A stretch of 64,000 bases of DNA from an uncultured Prevotellaceae bacterium (GCA_945865175.1 CAMBDA010000006.1:1-64000); one strand, 5' to 3'. Counted from the first letter of the stretch, positions 26,566 to 36,060 are shown. Notes: generated by a model from the letters alone, not told the origin. Program-made: numbers and translations.

Positions 26566-27771
26566 CTAGTCTTCCGCCTCGAAGCAGATAAGGTGGCTTT
26601 CCAGTGCCTCGCTGATAGGTGCCACCAGAGGCTCCTTGCCCTGGATGGCGGCGATGAAGTTGCGCATGATGTACATGTCGGCATTGCCGTGGAGAGGCGA
26701 TGTGAGGACACGGCTGAAATTGTAGTGTTCGTCGGGCCTGTGGTTGAAATAGTGGACATGTACCTGGTCGTACATCACCTCAATCTCGCCCATGGCACAC
26801 TGGATGAAGAACCTGCGACCATCCTTGTGGGTGAAGAAGTCCATGGTCATGCAGATGGTGGATTCGTCTTCCAGCTCCATCCACATCACCTTGTGGTCCG
26901 ATACGTCGTTGTGGCAATGGTACACACAGCGTCCAAAGCGTCCCTGCTCCATTTCAGTCTGCAAAACCTGGTCGAGCGTCTGCCCCTGCGGAATGGGAAA
27001 GTTGCTGATCCATACCCTGCGCCGCTGATACATGTCGATGGCCGAGAAGGGGCAGTCCTTCTCAATGCTGCAGTGGATGCACCGTGTGGCGCTGCCTTCT
27101 GGCGCGTTTTCTTGCTTGAACCATGTGAGCTTGCCACTGGCACTCACACTCTTGACAGGCGAACCGCAGAGCCACAGCAGGTAGTCCACATCGTGGCAGC
27201 ACTTGGCCAGCACCACGGGGCAACTCGTCTCCTTGCGCGACCAAAAGCCGCGCACGTAGGTGTGCAATGTGCGGTCGAGCCCGATGGAATTGGTGTAGTT
27301 GATGGACATGATACGTCCCAGCTGGCCTTCGCGCACCAGCTGGCGCACCTTCTGGAACATGGGGTGGTAGCGGAGAACATAGCACACGTTCACCAGCACG
27401 CCAGCCTCTGCTGCGGCTTCTGCCAGCGTGTGGCATTGCTGGACTGTGGTAGCGATGGGTTTCTCCAGCAGCACATGATAGCCATGACGGATGCAGCGCA
27501 TGCACTGGTCGAAATGCCGGTCGTCGGGGGAGGCGATGATGACCGCATCCACGTCTTCGTGCCTTTCCATCAAAAACATTTCAGTCTCGCGGAAACAATG
27601 GTCTGCTTCCACGTGCATGAGGTCCTGTGCCTGGTGGAGCCTCACAGGATTGGGCTCCACCAGGTAGGTGATGCAGGCATCTTCGGGGTGCTGGAGCAGA
27701 TACTTCATGTACTTCTGCGCCCTGTTCCCTATGCCGATGACTGCCAGACGTATCTTCCCGACGGGATTCAT
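26566..27771 (-). CDS. Gfo/Idh/MocA-family NAD(P)-dependent oxidoreductase (cytoplasmic)
   Basis: A 401-residue enzyme with a Rossmann start (IRLAVIGIGNRAQKY, glycine motif 13-16) and the family EKP motif at 103-105 (catalytic-type Lys104). A KCCHDVDYLLWL segment holds the conserved His/Asp pair. A short Cys-rich insert (TRCIHCSIEKDCPFSA, near residue 230) is unusual and may bind metal. There is no signal peptide, so it should act in the cytoplasm. Its start overlaps the stop of the DUF1080 gene by 4 bases (ATGA), implying translational coupling. In Bacteroides keto-glycoside clusters such oxidoreductases interconvert C3-OH and 3-keto sugars, and that role is inferred here. Confidence 0.9.
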   Translation of the reverse strand: MNPVGKIRLAVIGIGNRAQKYMKYLLQHPEDACITYLVEPNPVRLHQAQDLMHVEADHCFRETEMFLMERHEDVDAVIIASPDDRHFDQCMRCIRHGYHVLLEKPIATTVQQCHTLAEAAAEAGVLVNVCYVLRYHPMFQKVRQLVREGQLGRIMSINYTNSIGLDRTLHTYVRGFWSRKETSCPVVLAKCCHDVDYLLWLCGSPVKSVSASGKLTWFKQENAPEGSATRCIHCSIEKDCPFSAIDMYQRRRVWISNFPIPQGQTLDQVLQTEMEQGRFGRCVYHCHNDVSDHKVMWMELEDESTICMTMDFFTHKDGRRFFIQCAMGEIEVMYDQVHVHYFNHRPDEHYNFSRVLTSPLHGNADMYIMRNFIAAIQGKEPLVAPISEALESHLICFEAED

Positions 27772-30164
27772 TTCTTTGTCTTCTTGCTGAGGTCAAGCAC
27801 GCGCACATTGCGGAACTTCAGGCCTTCGCCGTGTCCCAGGAAACCGATGTGGCCGGTCTTGTTGAACATGCCGGGATGGTTGCGATGGTCTACGGTGTAG
27901 GGATTCGTGTCCGAACCGTCGGGGGCCACATTGTGTCCCTGGCATGCTTCGCGCAGGTTGCCATCGAGGATTACCTCGCCGTTTACCGTCACCTTGATGT
28001 GGTCACCCTTTACCTCGATTTCCTCCGTGCTCCATTCGCCCAGAGGCTTGTGCTTGAGCCGCTTGGCCGGAATGATGCCGTAGGCCGAACCGTGAACTTG
28101 ATACTCATGCAAACCTGCGTAGATGGGGTCGTCGTGGTCGAGAATCTGGCACTCGCACATGCCGTAGTAAGCTGCATCCACGCCCATAGGAGTGCGTATG
28201 CCCACACCGTTGTTCACACCGGGCTTGGTGAAGCAGAAGTCGAAGCGGAACACGAAGTCGCGGTATTCGTTGACGGTGTAGAGGTTGCTCTCGTTGCCAT
28301 AGTTGGCGGTCACGTAGATGACACCGTTCACCACGATGTAGCCCACCTTGTTGCCTGTCCACTTGTCGAGGTTGGTGCCGTCGAAGAGTATTTCGAAGCC
28401 GGCCTTCTGCTCTTCTTCTGTGAGCACATATACGGGTGAGGGCTTCACCTCGGCCAGCATCTTCTTGATTTCGCCCACGGCGTATACGCCGTCGGGATTG
28501 CCTGTAGCCTTGCCGTGTGCTTCAAGGATGGCTATACACTTGTCCATGTCGGCCTGCAGCATCTTGTAGTCGATGTCGGACAGACACTTGCGGGCGATGT
28601 TCTTCTGTGCAAGGGCAGCAGTATAGGCCACCTCCTTGTCGTCCAGACTCTTGCCCACCAGTATGAAACTGTTGCGTGTGGCTGTGGCACCCAGGCTGTT
28701 CAGCACGCGGGTCTTGGAGGCGGCAGTCTTGGCGCATTCCATAGCCTTGGCCAGACAGTTGGTGCGTGTGTCAGCATCTGTCTCGTGGGTCTCAACCAGG
28801 CCCACATAGGCCGAGAGTGCCTGTTCATTGCCCTGCTGTGCAGCCTTGAGCAGGGGAGCGGCAGCCTTGTAATTGGTACTGCTGACCAGTGCCTGCAAGG
28901 CCTGTGCATCGCCCTTCTCCCATGCCTGTTGCAGGTCGCTTACCGACTGGTCGGTGGCCGTGGAGGCCAGGGCGGGGTAGAGTCGTGCAGAATTCTTGGC
29001 AGCCTTCATGGCTTTGCTGATGGCGGAATAGCGCTGGTCGGCTGCCAGATCGTTTACGGCAGCCATGAACACTTTCTGGAAATCGGCCACCTTGCTGTCG
29101 GCGGCCTTGTCGAGCAGACTGGCAGCCTTGTCCACCTCACCAGCGGTGATTACACCGGGGAGTGCTTTCAGTGCAGCATCGGCCAATGTGGCATCATTGC
29201 TCTCCACCATTTCCAATACCACGGGTGTCACAGCCTTGATGCGGCGGCTTTGTGCCAGGCTAAGCAGGGCGAGTTTCTGTTCGCCGGTAGCCTCCTGAAG
29301 GGCTTGCATGACAGGCTGGGAAAGGTCGCCCTTCACGCTCTTCAGCGCGTTCAGTGCCTGTGCGCTGTAGTCGGTCTGCAGGGCAGCCAGCAGTGCAGTA
29401 ATGGCCTCGTCGCCACCGATGCGTCCGGCCGTTTCGATGGCCATGGGTGTGGTGGCCTTTCCTTTCTCGATTTCCTTCAGTACCAGCGGCAGTTGGCTCA
29501 CGGCCTTGTTGTCGCCCAGCCACCCCAGCACGTCTTCTTTGCCTTCGTCGGAGAGGGATTTGTATTTTTTGCACACCTTGGCAATGGTGGCATCGTCCGC
29601 GTAGTCGGCGGCCAGCTTGAGTGCCTGCATGCGGTAGGCGCGGTCCTTGCTCTTGAGTGCCTTGAGTACGATGTCGGTACAGTTGCCGCCTGCAGCCTTT
29701 ATGTCGTCATAGAGCTGGGCGTAGGGAGCCGCACCTGCATGGGCCGTGTATTCAATGGCTTTGCTGTCCGAGGCAATCAGGCGCAACTGGCTTTGCAGAA
29801 ATTCCTTTGCTGTCTGGTCGGGGGCGGATGAAACGGCCTCTTCGATGGCCTGCCTTACCGCTCCTGCATATTGTGTGTGGCCCGATGCATAGCTGACCAC
29901 ACCGCTGATGGCATATTCCACCATGTTGTTGCAAGCCTTCTCGGCGGGCTGCAACATGCGGCACAGGATGGTCACCGTCTGGGGCGCGCCCTTGGCCAGG
30001 TCGCCTATTTCGCGCTCAAAATCGTCGTGGTTCTGGGTGGGCATCTGTGCCAGCACGTCCTGCACGATGGTTTCGGGTTTTCTTTGCCGCTGGTCTTGTG
30101 CTGAGACGGACATTGCGGCCAGCAGCCAGAAGGCTGCCATGATGATTCTTATTGTCTTATACAT
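27768..30164 (-). CDS. secreted HEAT-repeat and DUF1080 (3-keto-glycoside hydrolase/lyase-like) protein
   Basis: A 798-residue exported protein with signal peptide MYKTIRIIMAAFWLLAAMSVSAQ. Residues of about 40-580 are Ala/Leu/Lys-rich helical repeats of HEAT type (for example ITALLAALQTDYSAQALNAL). Residues of about 595-795 form a DUF1080 beta-sandwich (FEILFDGTNLDKWTGNKVGY, ending HIGFLGHGEGLKFRNVRV). DUF1080 is the 3-keto-disaccharide hydrolase family and includes 3-keto-glucoside hydrolases and lyases, a pathway that first oxidises C3 and then breaks the glycosidic bond. Being flanked on both sides by Gfo/Idh/MocA oxidoreductases strongly supports that chemistry. The HEAT fusion is notable, perhaps a scaffold for substrate or partner. 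Confidence 0.9.
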   Translation of the reverse strand: MYKTIRIIMAAFWLLAAMSVSAQDQRQRKPETIVQDVLAQMPTQNHDDFEREIGDLAKGAPQTVTILCRMLQPAEKACNNMVEYAISGVVSYASGHTQYAGAVRQAIEEAVSSAPDQTAKEFLQSQLRLIASDSKAIEYTAHAGAAPYAQLYDDIKAAGGNCTDIVLKALKSKDRAYRMQALKLAADYADDATIAKVCKKYKSLSDEGKEDVLGWLGDNKAVSQLPLVLKEIEKGKATTPMAIETAGRIGGDEAITALLAALQTDYSAQALNALKSVKGDLSQPVMQALQEATGEQKLALLSLAQSRRIKAVTPVVLEMVESNDATLADAALKALPGVITAGEVDKAASLLDKAADSKVADFQKVFMAAVNDLAADQRYSAISKAMKAAKNSARLYPALASTATDQSVSDLQQAWEKGDAQALQALVSSTNYKAAAPLLKAAQQGNEQALSAYVGLVETHETDADTRTNCLAKAMECAKTAASKTRVLNSLGATATRNSFILVGKSLDDKEVAYTAALAQKNIARKCLSDIDYKMLQADMDKCIAILEAHGKATGNPDGVYAVGEIKKMLAEVKPSPVYVLTEEEQKAGFEILFDGTNLDKWTGNKVGYIVVNGVIYVTANYGNESNLYTVNEYRDFVFRFDFCFTKPGVNNGVGIRTPMGVDAAYYGMCECQILDHDDPIYAGLHEYQVHGSAYGIIPAKRLKHKPLGEWSTEEIEVKGDHIKVTVNGEVILDGNLREACQGHNVAPDGSDTNPYTVDHRNHPGMFNKTGHIGFLGHGEGLKFRNVRVLDLSKKTKK

Positions 30165-30216
30165 ATTTTCTTGTCGGTTTTGCTAGTTCGTTTGAATGGT
30201 GTGTCCACAGGCTTTT

Positions 30217-31521
30217 TCAGATGTATTTGCCCCAGTCGCCGCGCATGGGCTGGTTCACCAGCCGGTTGGCGGCATCGTCGTTGATGAAAAGTTGTGTCTT
30301 GGGGTCGAAGTGCAGGGTGCGTCCCAAACGGAGGGCACATACGCCCATGTTCACGATGGTGGCACTGTGGTGACCGTTGCTTTCGTTGAGTGCAAACTGG
30401 CGGCGTGAGCGTACGCAGTCGAGGAAGTCGGTGCAACGAGGCTCCGGATCGGGCAGTTCGTTGATGACAGACTGGATGTTGGGGATGGTGCATTCGAATC
30501 CCTTGTACACCTTGCCCTTGGGGCCTTCGATATAAGGCACCTTGCCTTGGCTCTCGAAACCTTCGCCTTCCAGGATTATCTGACATCCGTCTTCGTAGGT
30601 ATAGGTGATTTTGCGCCAGATGCCCACTGCATCGGGATGCTGCTGGGGTGCATCCACCTCCACTTTCACGGGGAAGGTGTCATCCTTGCCCAGGAAATAC
30701 TGTACGGGGTCGATGTAGTGCTGTCCCATGTCGCCTAGTCCGCCTCCGTCGTAGTCCCAATAGCCGCGGAATGTCTGGTGTGTACGGTGTACGTTGTAGG
30801 GCTTGTAGGGAGCCGGGCCCAGCCACAGGTCGTAGTCCAGCTCCTTGGGAATGGGCTGCACTTCCAGGTTCTCCTTTCCTGTCCAGAAGAACTTCCAGGT
30901 GAAGCCTGTGGCACCCGAGATGCGCACTTTCAGGGGCCATCCCAGCAGGCCGCTGTCGATAAGCTTCTTGAGCGGCTTCACATCGGTGCCCAGTCCGTAG
31001 AAGGTGTCCTTGAAGCGGAACCATGTGTCCAGTCGGAAAATCCTGCCGTTGCGCTTCACGGCTTCTTCCACCCTTTTCCCCTCGCCGATGGTGCGGGTCA
31101 TAGGCTTCTCGCAGAGGATGTCCTTGCCGGCATTGGCTGCTTCCACCGACATGATACCGTGCCAGTGGGAGGGTGTGGCAATGTGTACGATGTCTACATC
31201 AGGGTCGTGGATGAGGTCGCGGAAATCGTGGTATGCCTTGGGCGTGATGTTCCATTTTGCCTTGGCTGCTTCCATGGCAGAATCCAGGTGTTTCTGGTCC
31301 ACATCGCACAGCGCCACCATGCGGCAACGTTCGTCGTTCACGAAATGCAGGTCGCTACGTCCGATGCCTCCCACGCCGATAATGCCACGCGTTAACTGGT
31401 CGCTGGGAGCGATAAAGCTGTTTTTACCACCCATCTTTCCCAGCACGTTGCGGGGAAGGATGGTGAACAAGGCGGCACCCATGGCCCCTCGTTGCAGAAA
31501 TGTTCTTCTGTCAATACTCAT
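30217..31521 (-). CDS. Gfo/Idh/MocA-family oxidoreductase with Tat-type signal
   Basis: A 434-residue enzyme. The start at 31521 (MSIDRRTFLQRGAMGAALFT) is chosen because it opens on a twin-arginine signal and does not overlap the GH78 gene; the frame stays open upstream. Rossmann glycines lie at 49-54 (GVGGIG) and the EKP motif at 138-140. The middle shows the pattern of the exported subfamily: DYDLWLGPAPYKPYN, then WDYDGGGLGDMGQHYID. A Tat signal implies export already folded with bound NAD(P), as in GH109-type and glucoside-3-dehydrogenase-type enzymes. It lies 34 bases after the rhamnosidase and 52 before DUF1080. Predicted role: the periplasmic C3 oxidation step. Confidence 0.9.
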   Translation of the reverse strand: MSIDRRTFLQRGAMGAALFTILPRNVLGKMGGKNSFIAPSDQLTRGIIGVGGIGRSDLHFVNDERCRMVALCDVDQKHLDSAMEAAKAKWNITPKAYHDFRDLIHDPDVDIVHIATPSHWHGIMSVEAANAGKDILCEKPMTRTIGEGKRVEEAVKRNGRIFRLDTWFRFKDTFYGLGTDVKPLKKLIDSGLLGWPLKVRISGATGFTWKFFWTGKENLEVQPIPKELDYDLWLGPAPYKPYNVHRTHQTFRGYWDYDGGGLGDMGQHYIDPVQYFLGKDDTFPVKVEVDAPQQHPDAVGIWRKITYTYEDGCQIILEGEGFESQGKVPYIEGPKGKVYKGFECTIPNIQSVINELPDPEPRCTDFLDCVRSRRQFALNESNGHHSATIVNMGVCALRLGRTLHFDPKTQLFINDDAANRLVNQPMRGDWGKYI

Positions 31522-31555
31522 TAGTAGATGGTTTTTATGTTGTGAGAATGTGATT

Positions 31556-33991
31556 TCAGTTCCGTTGTTGCTGTCCGTCGGGCATGAGGTCCGTCGTTCC
31601 CGCCTGAAGTGGAATTTCACGGCCTTTCCACACAAAGGTGCCCGATGTGCCCTGTGGCAATTCTAGATGCACTTTCAACTGGCCTTTCTTGTCGTATTTG
31701 TATGCGGCCTTCACCCATCCGGCAGGGTGGGGTATGGCACCGCTTACATCCCGCAGTTTGCCCAGCGAGGGGGCAATGCGTATCTTCTTGAAGCCGGGCG
31801 CATCGGTTTCGATGCCCAGAATGATGCGGAAGAAGTCGATGTTGGGCGACGAACCCCATGCGTGGCAGTCGCTGCGTGTGGGCTCGGGCATTTCCGCCCA
31901 AGTGGTCATGTGCTCCTTCAGCTGCTGGCGCCAGATGCCCAGCTGGTCGAGGTAGGCATCGCCCATGCCCGCCTTCTTCATGGCCATGAACAGATAGTAG
32001 CGGAACGAGATGGTGGCCTGTGTGATGCTCTTGTCGGTGAGCATATAGTCGCATACCGACCTTGCCTCTTCGCCTTCCACAATCCCGTTGAGAATGGCCA
32101 GGATGTTCACGTGTTGCGAGAAGTTGCGGTGGTCGTACGTATCGGCAAAGAGCTTGTGCCCTTCGTCCCAGTACTTCTTGCGGAAGTCCTTGCGGATGCG
32201 CCCGGCCAGTTCGCGGTAATGCTCGCTCATGAATTTCAGTCCCATGGCCTCTTCCAGCAGTGTGGCTTCGTCGAGCGCCTTCAGATAGAGCAGGTCCTGA
32301 TAGGCACTGTTGCCGTTTTTCTCGCGTATGGGTTCTCCGGACTCGAAATTGCTGGCCCAGTCGCAGAAGAACCAGTAAGGGATGTAGTCGAGCGATCCGT
32401 CGGGCCTCAGATATTGTTCATACCAGCTCATGACACTTCTGATCTGGGGCAGCAACGTGCGCACATAGGCTTCGTCCCCTCTGTGCATCCAGTAGTCGTA
32501 GACAATGCCTTCCCATGCCAGGCTGAAACTGCTGATGTGCTGTGGCAGCGTGGTGGGGTAGCGGCTGGCCGTGATGCCGTCGGGCTGCATGGACCGTCGG
32601 CCCATCTCGATGGCCTGTTTGGGGAGCGGGATGTCGCGGGTGTTGTAGAGGGTGACCATGGCCTGGATGCGTGTGTCACCGAAATACTGCAACTGCTCAT
32701 AATAGGGACAGTCCATGTAGGTTTCGTTGGCACACAAGCGTGCCGTGCGCCAGCCCACTTCGAGCATCTTTGCCAGGTCGGCATCGCCCGAGGCGGCAAA
32801 CTGGCTCTCGCATTGCAGGGGATAGGCGCTGAACGTCCCGTACATGTCGCGTAGGGTCAGCGGGTCATCGCCGGTCTTGACGGTCAGCTTGATGTAGCGC
32901 CATGTGCGCCACCACAGCGGTGTAAAGTGGAAATCACGCCCGTCGGCATCAATATGGTCCTCGTAGCCAAAACATATTTTGTTGTCAACAATGTCCCTGT
33001 CGCCCAGAGGCTCCTCTATTCCGTCGTGGACGGTGAAGAGCGTCTCGGCATAGGTGAGGGTGAGCCCTGCACCGCGTCCACCTGTCCAAAGGAGGTGGGG
33101 GTAGCCTGTAGTTTCAAAACCTTGGTCGATGAGCAGGATGGCTTCGGTGTGGGCGGGAATCTGCAGGCTTACGGGCTTCTTCAGGAAATTGCCGGTCTCT
33201 GTGATGCCCTCTGCCTTCCTTACGCTCTTCATGCGCTGGAATGTCATTTCCATGGGCGGAAGGGAACGCGGCACCAGGAGGCGGTACGGATAGTCGCGTG
33301 TGCCCTTGGCGGCCGGCTTCTCCATGTTTACGGCCTGCGGCCACTGGCTGTCATCAAAGTCTTCCTTGGTCCATCCCAGAGGGTAGCGTGCGGCTTGGAC
33401 GGATTCGGTAGGTCCGGCTGCGTAATAACCGCGTACACGTCCCGTATGGCAGGGCGCATAGGATTCGTTCTTGATACATTTCCATGTGGTATTGGTGTTG
33501 GCTTCCGCTTCCTTGTCGGTGTTCCCTTGCACGAGGAACCCCATCCTCCCGCCGGACACCTGTGCTATGGGAGCCTGGTCGGCAAGGAACCATACGACGG
33601 CAGCCAGTATGTTTTCTCCCTCGTGGAGATAGGGACGCAGGTCGACGGTCTCATAGCTCCAGTTGCTCACGTCTCCCCTGCAGGGGCCCAACGCCACCAG
33701 TGAGTCGTTGACGTAGAACTTGTAGCGGTTGTCGGCCGATACGTGCACCACGTATTGCGAAGGCAGTTGGGGGAGACTGACTTTTTTCCGGAAATGGTAG
33801 ACGGCATACTGCCGCAAGTCCTGGCCGGGTACACCTATCCAGTCGGCATCCCAGTACCCGCCCTGCATCCATCGGCTTGCAATCAGGTCCTGTCGGTATC
33901 CGGTTAGGTATACCTGTGCCTTGAGGGTTATCATACTCAGCAGACAAGCAATGCACAGCAATGATGTCCTTCTAAAGGTCATATCAGACAT
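31556..33991 (-). CDS. alpha-L-rhamnosidase (GH78 family), exported
   Basis: An 811-residue protein with a hydrophobic signal segment (SLLCIACLLSMITLKAQ). Beta-sandwich domains cover roughly residues 40-400 (YVVHVSADNRYKFYVNDSLVALGP is a GH78 N-domain pattern). The (alpha/alpha)6 catalytic barrel follows, including NETYMDCPYYEQLQYFGDTR (region of the catalytic acid in GH78) and YIPYWFFCDWASNFESGEP. A C-terminal beta domain (GFKKIRIAPSLGKL) closes it. GH78 enzymes release terminal L-rhamnose from pectin or plant glycosides. It is the first gene of the seven-gene reverse-strand operon, with a -7 element 32 bases upstream of the start. The assignment is firm at family level. Confidence 0.88.
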   Translation of the reverse strand: MSDMTFRRTSLLCIACLLSMITLKAQVYLTGYRQDLIASRWMQGGYWDADWIGVPGQDLRQYAVYHFRKKVSLPQLPSQYVVHVSADNRYKFYVNDSLVALGPCRGDVSNWSYETVDLRPYLHEGENILAAVVWFLADQAPIAQVSGGRMGFLVQGNTDKEAEANTNTTWKCIKNESYAPCHTGRVRGYYAAGPTESVQAARYPLGWTKEDFDDSQWPQAVNMEKPAAKGTRDYPYRLLVPRSLPPMEMTFQRMKSVRKAEGITETGNFLKKPVSLQIPAHTEAILLIDQGFETTGYPHLLWTGGRGAGLTLTYAETLFTVHDGIEEPLGDRDIVDNKICFGYEDHIDADGRDFHFTPLWWRTWRYIKLTVKTGDDPLTLRDMYGTFSAYPLQCESQFAASGDADLAKMLEVGWRTARLCANETYMDCPYYEQLQYFGDTRIQAMVTLYNTRDIPLPKQAIEMGRRSMQPDGITASRYPTTLPQHISSFSLAWEGIVYDYWMHRGDEAYVRTLLPQIRSVMSWYEQYLRPDGSLDYIPYWFFCDWASNFESGEPIREKNGNSAYQDLLYLKALDEATLLEEAMGLKFMSEHYRELAGRIRKDFRKKYWDEGHKLFADTYDHRNFSQHVNILAILNGIVEGEEARSVCDYMLTDKSITQATISFRYYLFMAMKKAGMGDAYLDQLGIWRQQLKEHMTTWAEMPEPTRSDCHAWGSSPNIDFFRIILGIETDAPGFKKIRIAPSLGKLRDVSGAIPHPAGWVKAAYKYDKKGQLKVHLELPQGTSGTFVWKGREIPLQAGTTDLMPDGQQQRN

Positions 33992-34022
33992 TTTTTCAAG
34001 GGTTTTAGGGTTGAATTCCTTG

Positions 34023-34030
34023 CAAATTTA
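34023..34030 (-). promoter_or_regulatory. -7 element for the glycan operon
   Basis: The reverse strand reads TAAATTTG, matching TAnnTTTG. No good TTTG is found 19-21 bases upstream, so an activator may be needed. No regulator gene is visible in the operon. Confidence 0.45.
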
Positions 34031-34234
34031 CATAAAAATTCTGAATTACATGCCTGTCGGGGGAAAAAACTGACGGCACTTGCCAGAAAGTCCTTTCTCT
34101 GTCCCCCAAAAACGTTCTGCAGCCAGTCATCGGTCCTGCTGCCGTGCGTTTTCTGCAGAGGGGCGGTCTCCTGCTAGAGCGGTTCCTTGCATGTGTGTGG
34201 ATGCATGCGAATCATGGTGCACCCTTTTATAGGC

Positions 34235-34306
34235 TTTTTGCTGCCCAACTGGAAAAAATTTGTTACCCAGTTGGGTGGCAAAATTTCCCTAGTTAGGCAG
34301 CAAAAT
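34235..34306. repeat. three copies of a 16-bp motif AGTTGGGCAGCAAAAW
   Basis: The motif occurs reversed at 34235-34250 and forward at 34269-34284 (AGTTGGGTGGCAAAAT) and 34291-34306 (AGTTAGGCAGCAAAAT). The two forward copies are 22 bases apart, two helical turns. The outer copies form a 10-bp inverted repeat, and the inner CCCAACTGG/CCAGTTGGG forms another of 9 bp. It lies between the GH10 stop codon and the GH78 promoter, a 381-base stretch with no gene. It may be an operator array or a dispersed repeat. Confidence 0.75.
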
Positions 34307-34372
34307 CTCCCCGTTTGAGCGTCCCCGCAGCCGCTTGCCAGATCTTGTGTGTCCGTGTGCGGTTCCCCTTCT

Positions 34373-35923
34373 TTATTTCAGGTGGTAGGTGACCGTTCTT
34401 TCCTTGCCGTTCTTGTCGGTATAGGTGACCTCGTACTGGCCGCGGAAACCGCGGAACTTCACTTCTCCGTTCTTACCGGCCTTCACCTTTGTCTCGGTCT
34501 TCCATGCGTGGTTGATGAGGTTGTCCAGGGCATAGAAGGACTGTTTCGGGCTCATGTCGCGGTGGAAGAGGCCTGATACAGACGGCTCGCCGGGCGCACC
34601 GCAGTCGTCCACGATGTTCCACCAGGTGATGCCCATCATGTTCTTGCAGCTGAACCACAGCCGGTATAAATTCTGTGCGATGACTGCTTGTATCTGTTCA
34701 CCCTTTGTGCCGCCTCCGGGCGAGGTGATGGTGATTTCGCTCAAGTGGATGGGGAGGCCTGTTTCCGACAGGTTGTTCATCAGTTTCCACACAAGTGAAG
34801 GGGTCTGGCTCTCTTTACCTGCGGCTATGTCGAGGCACTGCTGAGGATTGAAGAGGTGCATCTGTGTGCCCACCACGTCGATGCGGCATCCCCGTTTCAG
34901 GAGGTCTTTCACCTGCGCGGCATATTCTGGGCCTGTCCAGTAGTCGTTGATGTTCATCAGCGCATTGTCGGAGATGAGGCTGCCCGCTGTCTGGAAGGAC
35001 TCGTATGTGAAGTCGCCCGGCATGAATCCGTAATTGCTCTTGCACAGCTTCGAACCCGGTATCATGGCTCCTTTGGCAAAATCCTGTGCGCTCTCGTTCA
35101 CCACATCCCAGCTGCTTATGCGGTCGCCATAGTATTTCACAATTTCGGTGATGCGCTTGTTGATAAGCTGTTGCAACTTTGGTCCCAGCTCTGGCAGCTT
35201 TTCCTCCAGTTCCTGCGGCGTGGCCTGATTGAAGGCGGGTGTCATCTTGTCCTCATTCCTGAAATTCTTCTCGTCGGCATATTCCGCTACATACTGCTTG
35301 AGCGTCTGCCGCTCCTCGTCGGTAAGAATCTGGTCCACAATCCAGTTGGGATGGTGCCATCGTCGGCTGCCCCATGTCAGCGGGTGCCCGTGCACGGGTA
35401 TGCCATGACTTTCGCAATAGTCAATCATCGGGTCGGGCGCGGGACGTCGCCAGTGAGGCTGGTGCTTGGGGTCGGTCTGCTTGTTCCAATAGGCCTCGGT
35501 GTCCCAGTATTCCTCGCGGAAGCGTGGACGGCCTGGCTGCATCTCGAAGGGCTCCCAGTAGAAGGGTACGGTGGCGCGGTTGAACAGCGTGCCGAACAGT
35601 TCTTTGTAGCGCTGATTGGCAGCGGGGGTGCCCAGCTGGTTGAAGTTGAACATGCTGGCACCGAACACAAAATCGTGGCTTACTTGCTTGATTTCCACCT
35701 CAGTGCCCGGAGCGGCCTCTTCAAGGTGCAACACACCGTTTGCCTTGCGATTTTTTTCGATGTCCCGATCAATCTGCTTCTGCACTTTCGGGTTCCATAT
35801 CTTCCAGTAGGCTTCGCTCATGATTTGCTCCTTGTCCTCCTGCAGGGAAGTGGGAAACTGTGGTTGGGCCATTGTGAGCGTGCCCAGGCATGTGAATGAG
35901 AGGACACAGATGATTCTTTTCAT
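34373..35923 (-). CDS. endo-1,4-beta-xylanase (GH10), exported
   Basis: A 516-residue protein from the ATG at 35923, which opens on a signal peptide (MKRIICVLSFTCLGTLTMAQ). An ATG ten codons upstream (35953) would also fit, but earlier starts precede the promoter. The GH10 barrel shows GHPLTWGSR, the acid/base Glu277 in SWDVVNES, and the nucleophile Glu396 in IHLSEITIT, followed by TWWNIVDDCG. The last 80 residues look like a small beta domain (VKFRGFRGQYEVTYTDKNG). It would cleave internal xylan bonds. It has its own promoter, so it is separate from the GH78 operon although on the same strand. Confidence 0.93.
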   Translation of the reverse strand: MKRIICVLSFTCLGTLTMAQPQFPTSLQEDKEQIMSEAYWKIWNPKVQKQIDRDIEKNRKANGVLHLEEAAPGTEVEIKQVSHDFVFGASMFNFNQLGTPAANQRYKELFGTLFNRATVPFYWEPFEMQPGRPRFREEYWDTEAYWNKQTDPKHQPHWRRPAPDPMIDYCESHGIPVHGHPLTWGSRRWHHPNWIVDQILTDEERQTLKQYVAEYADEKNFRNEDKMTPAFNQATPQELEEKLPELGPKLQQLINKRITEIVKYYGDRISSWDVVNESAQDFAKGAMIPGSKLCKSNYGFMPGDFTYESFQTAGSLISDNALMNINDYWTGPEYAAQVKDLLKRGCRIDVVGTQMHLFNPQQCLDIAAGKESQTPSLVWKLMNNLSETGLPIHLSEITITSPGGGTKGEQIQAVIAQNLYRLWFSCKNMMGITWWNIVDDCGAPGEPSVSGLFHRDMSPKQSFYALDNLINHAWKTETKVKAGKNGEVKFRGFRGQYEVTYTDKNGKERTVTYHLK

Positions 35924-36029
35924 CTGTGGCTGTTTCTTAAGTGTGATTGACATAATGCTTTTTTTAGGTCTCCTTTGTCTTTGTTTGTTTCTTGTGGTTA
36001 TTTGTGGGGTTTTTACCCTTTGCCGTATG

Positions 36030-36060
36030 CAAAAGTACCGAAAAATTCTTTTCCGGCAAA
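36030..36060 (-). promoter_or_regulatory. Bacteroidetes-type promoter for the GH10 xylanase
   Basis: On the reverse strand TTTG (36060-36057), a 19-base spacer, TACTTTTG (36037-36030). The predicted transcript starts near 36023, giving a leader of about 100 bases. Confidence 0.75.

Noticed and set aside
31522..31635. Upstream extension of the Tat oxidoreductase
   Set aside because: Would overlap the end of GH78 by 80 bases and put the twin-arginine motif in mid-protein.
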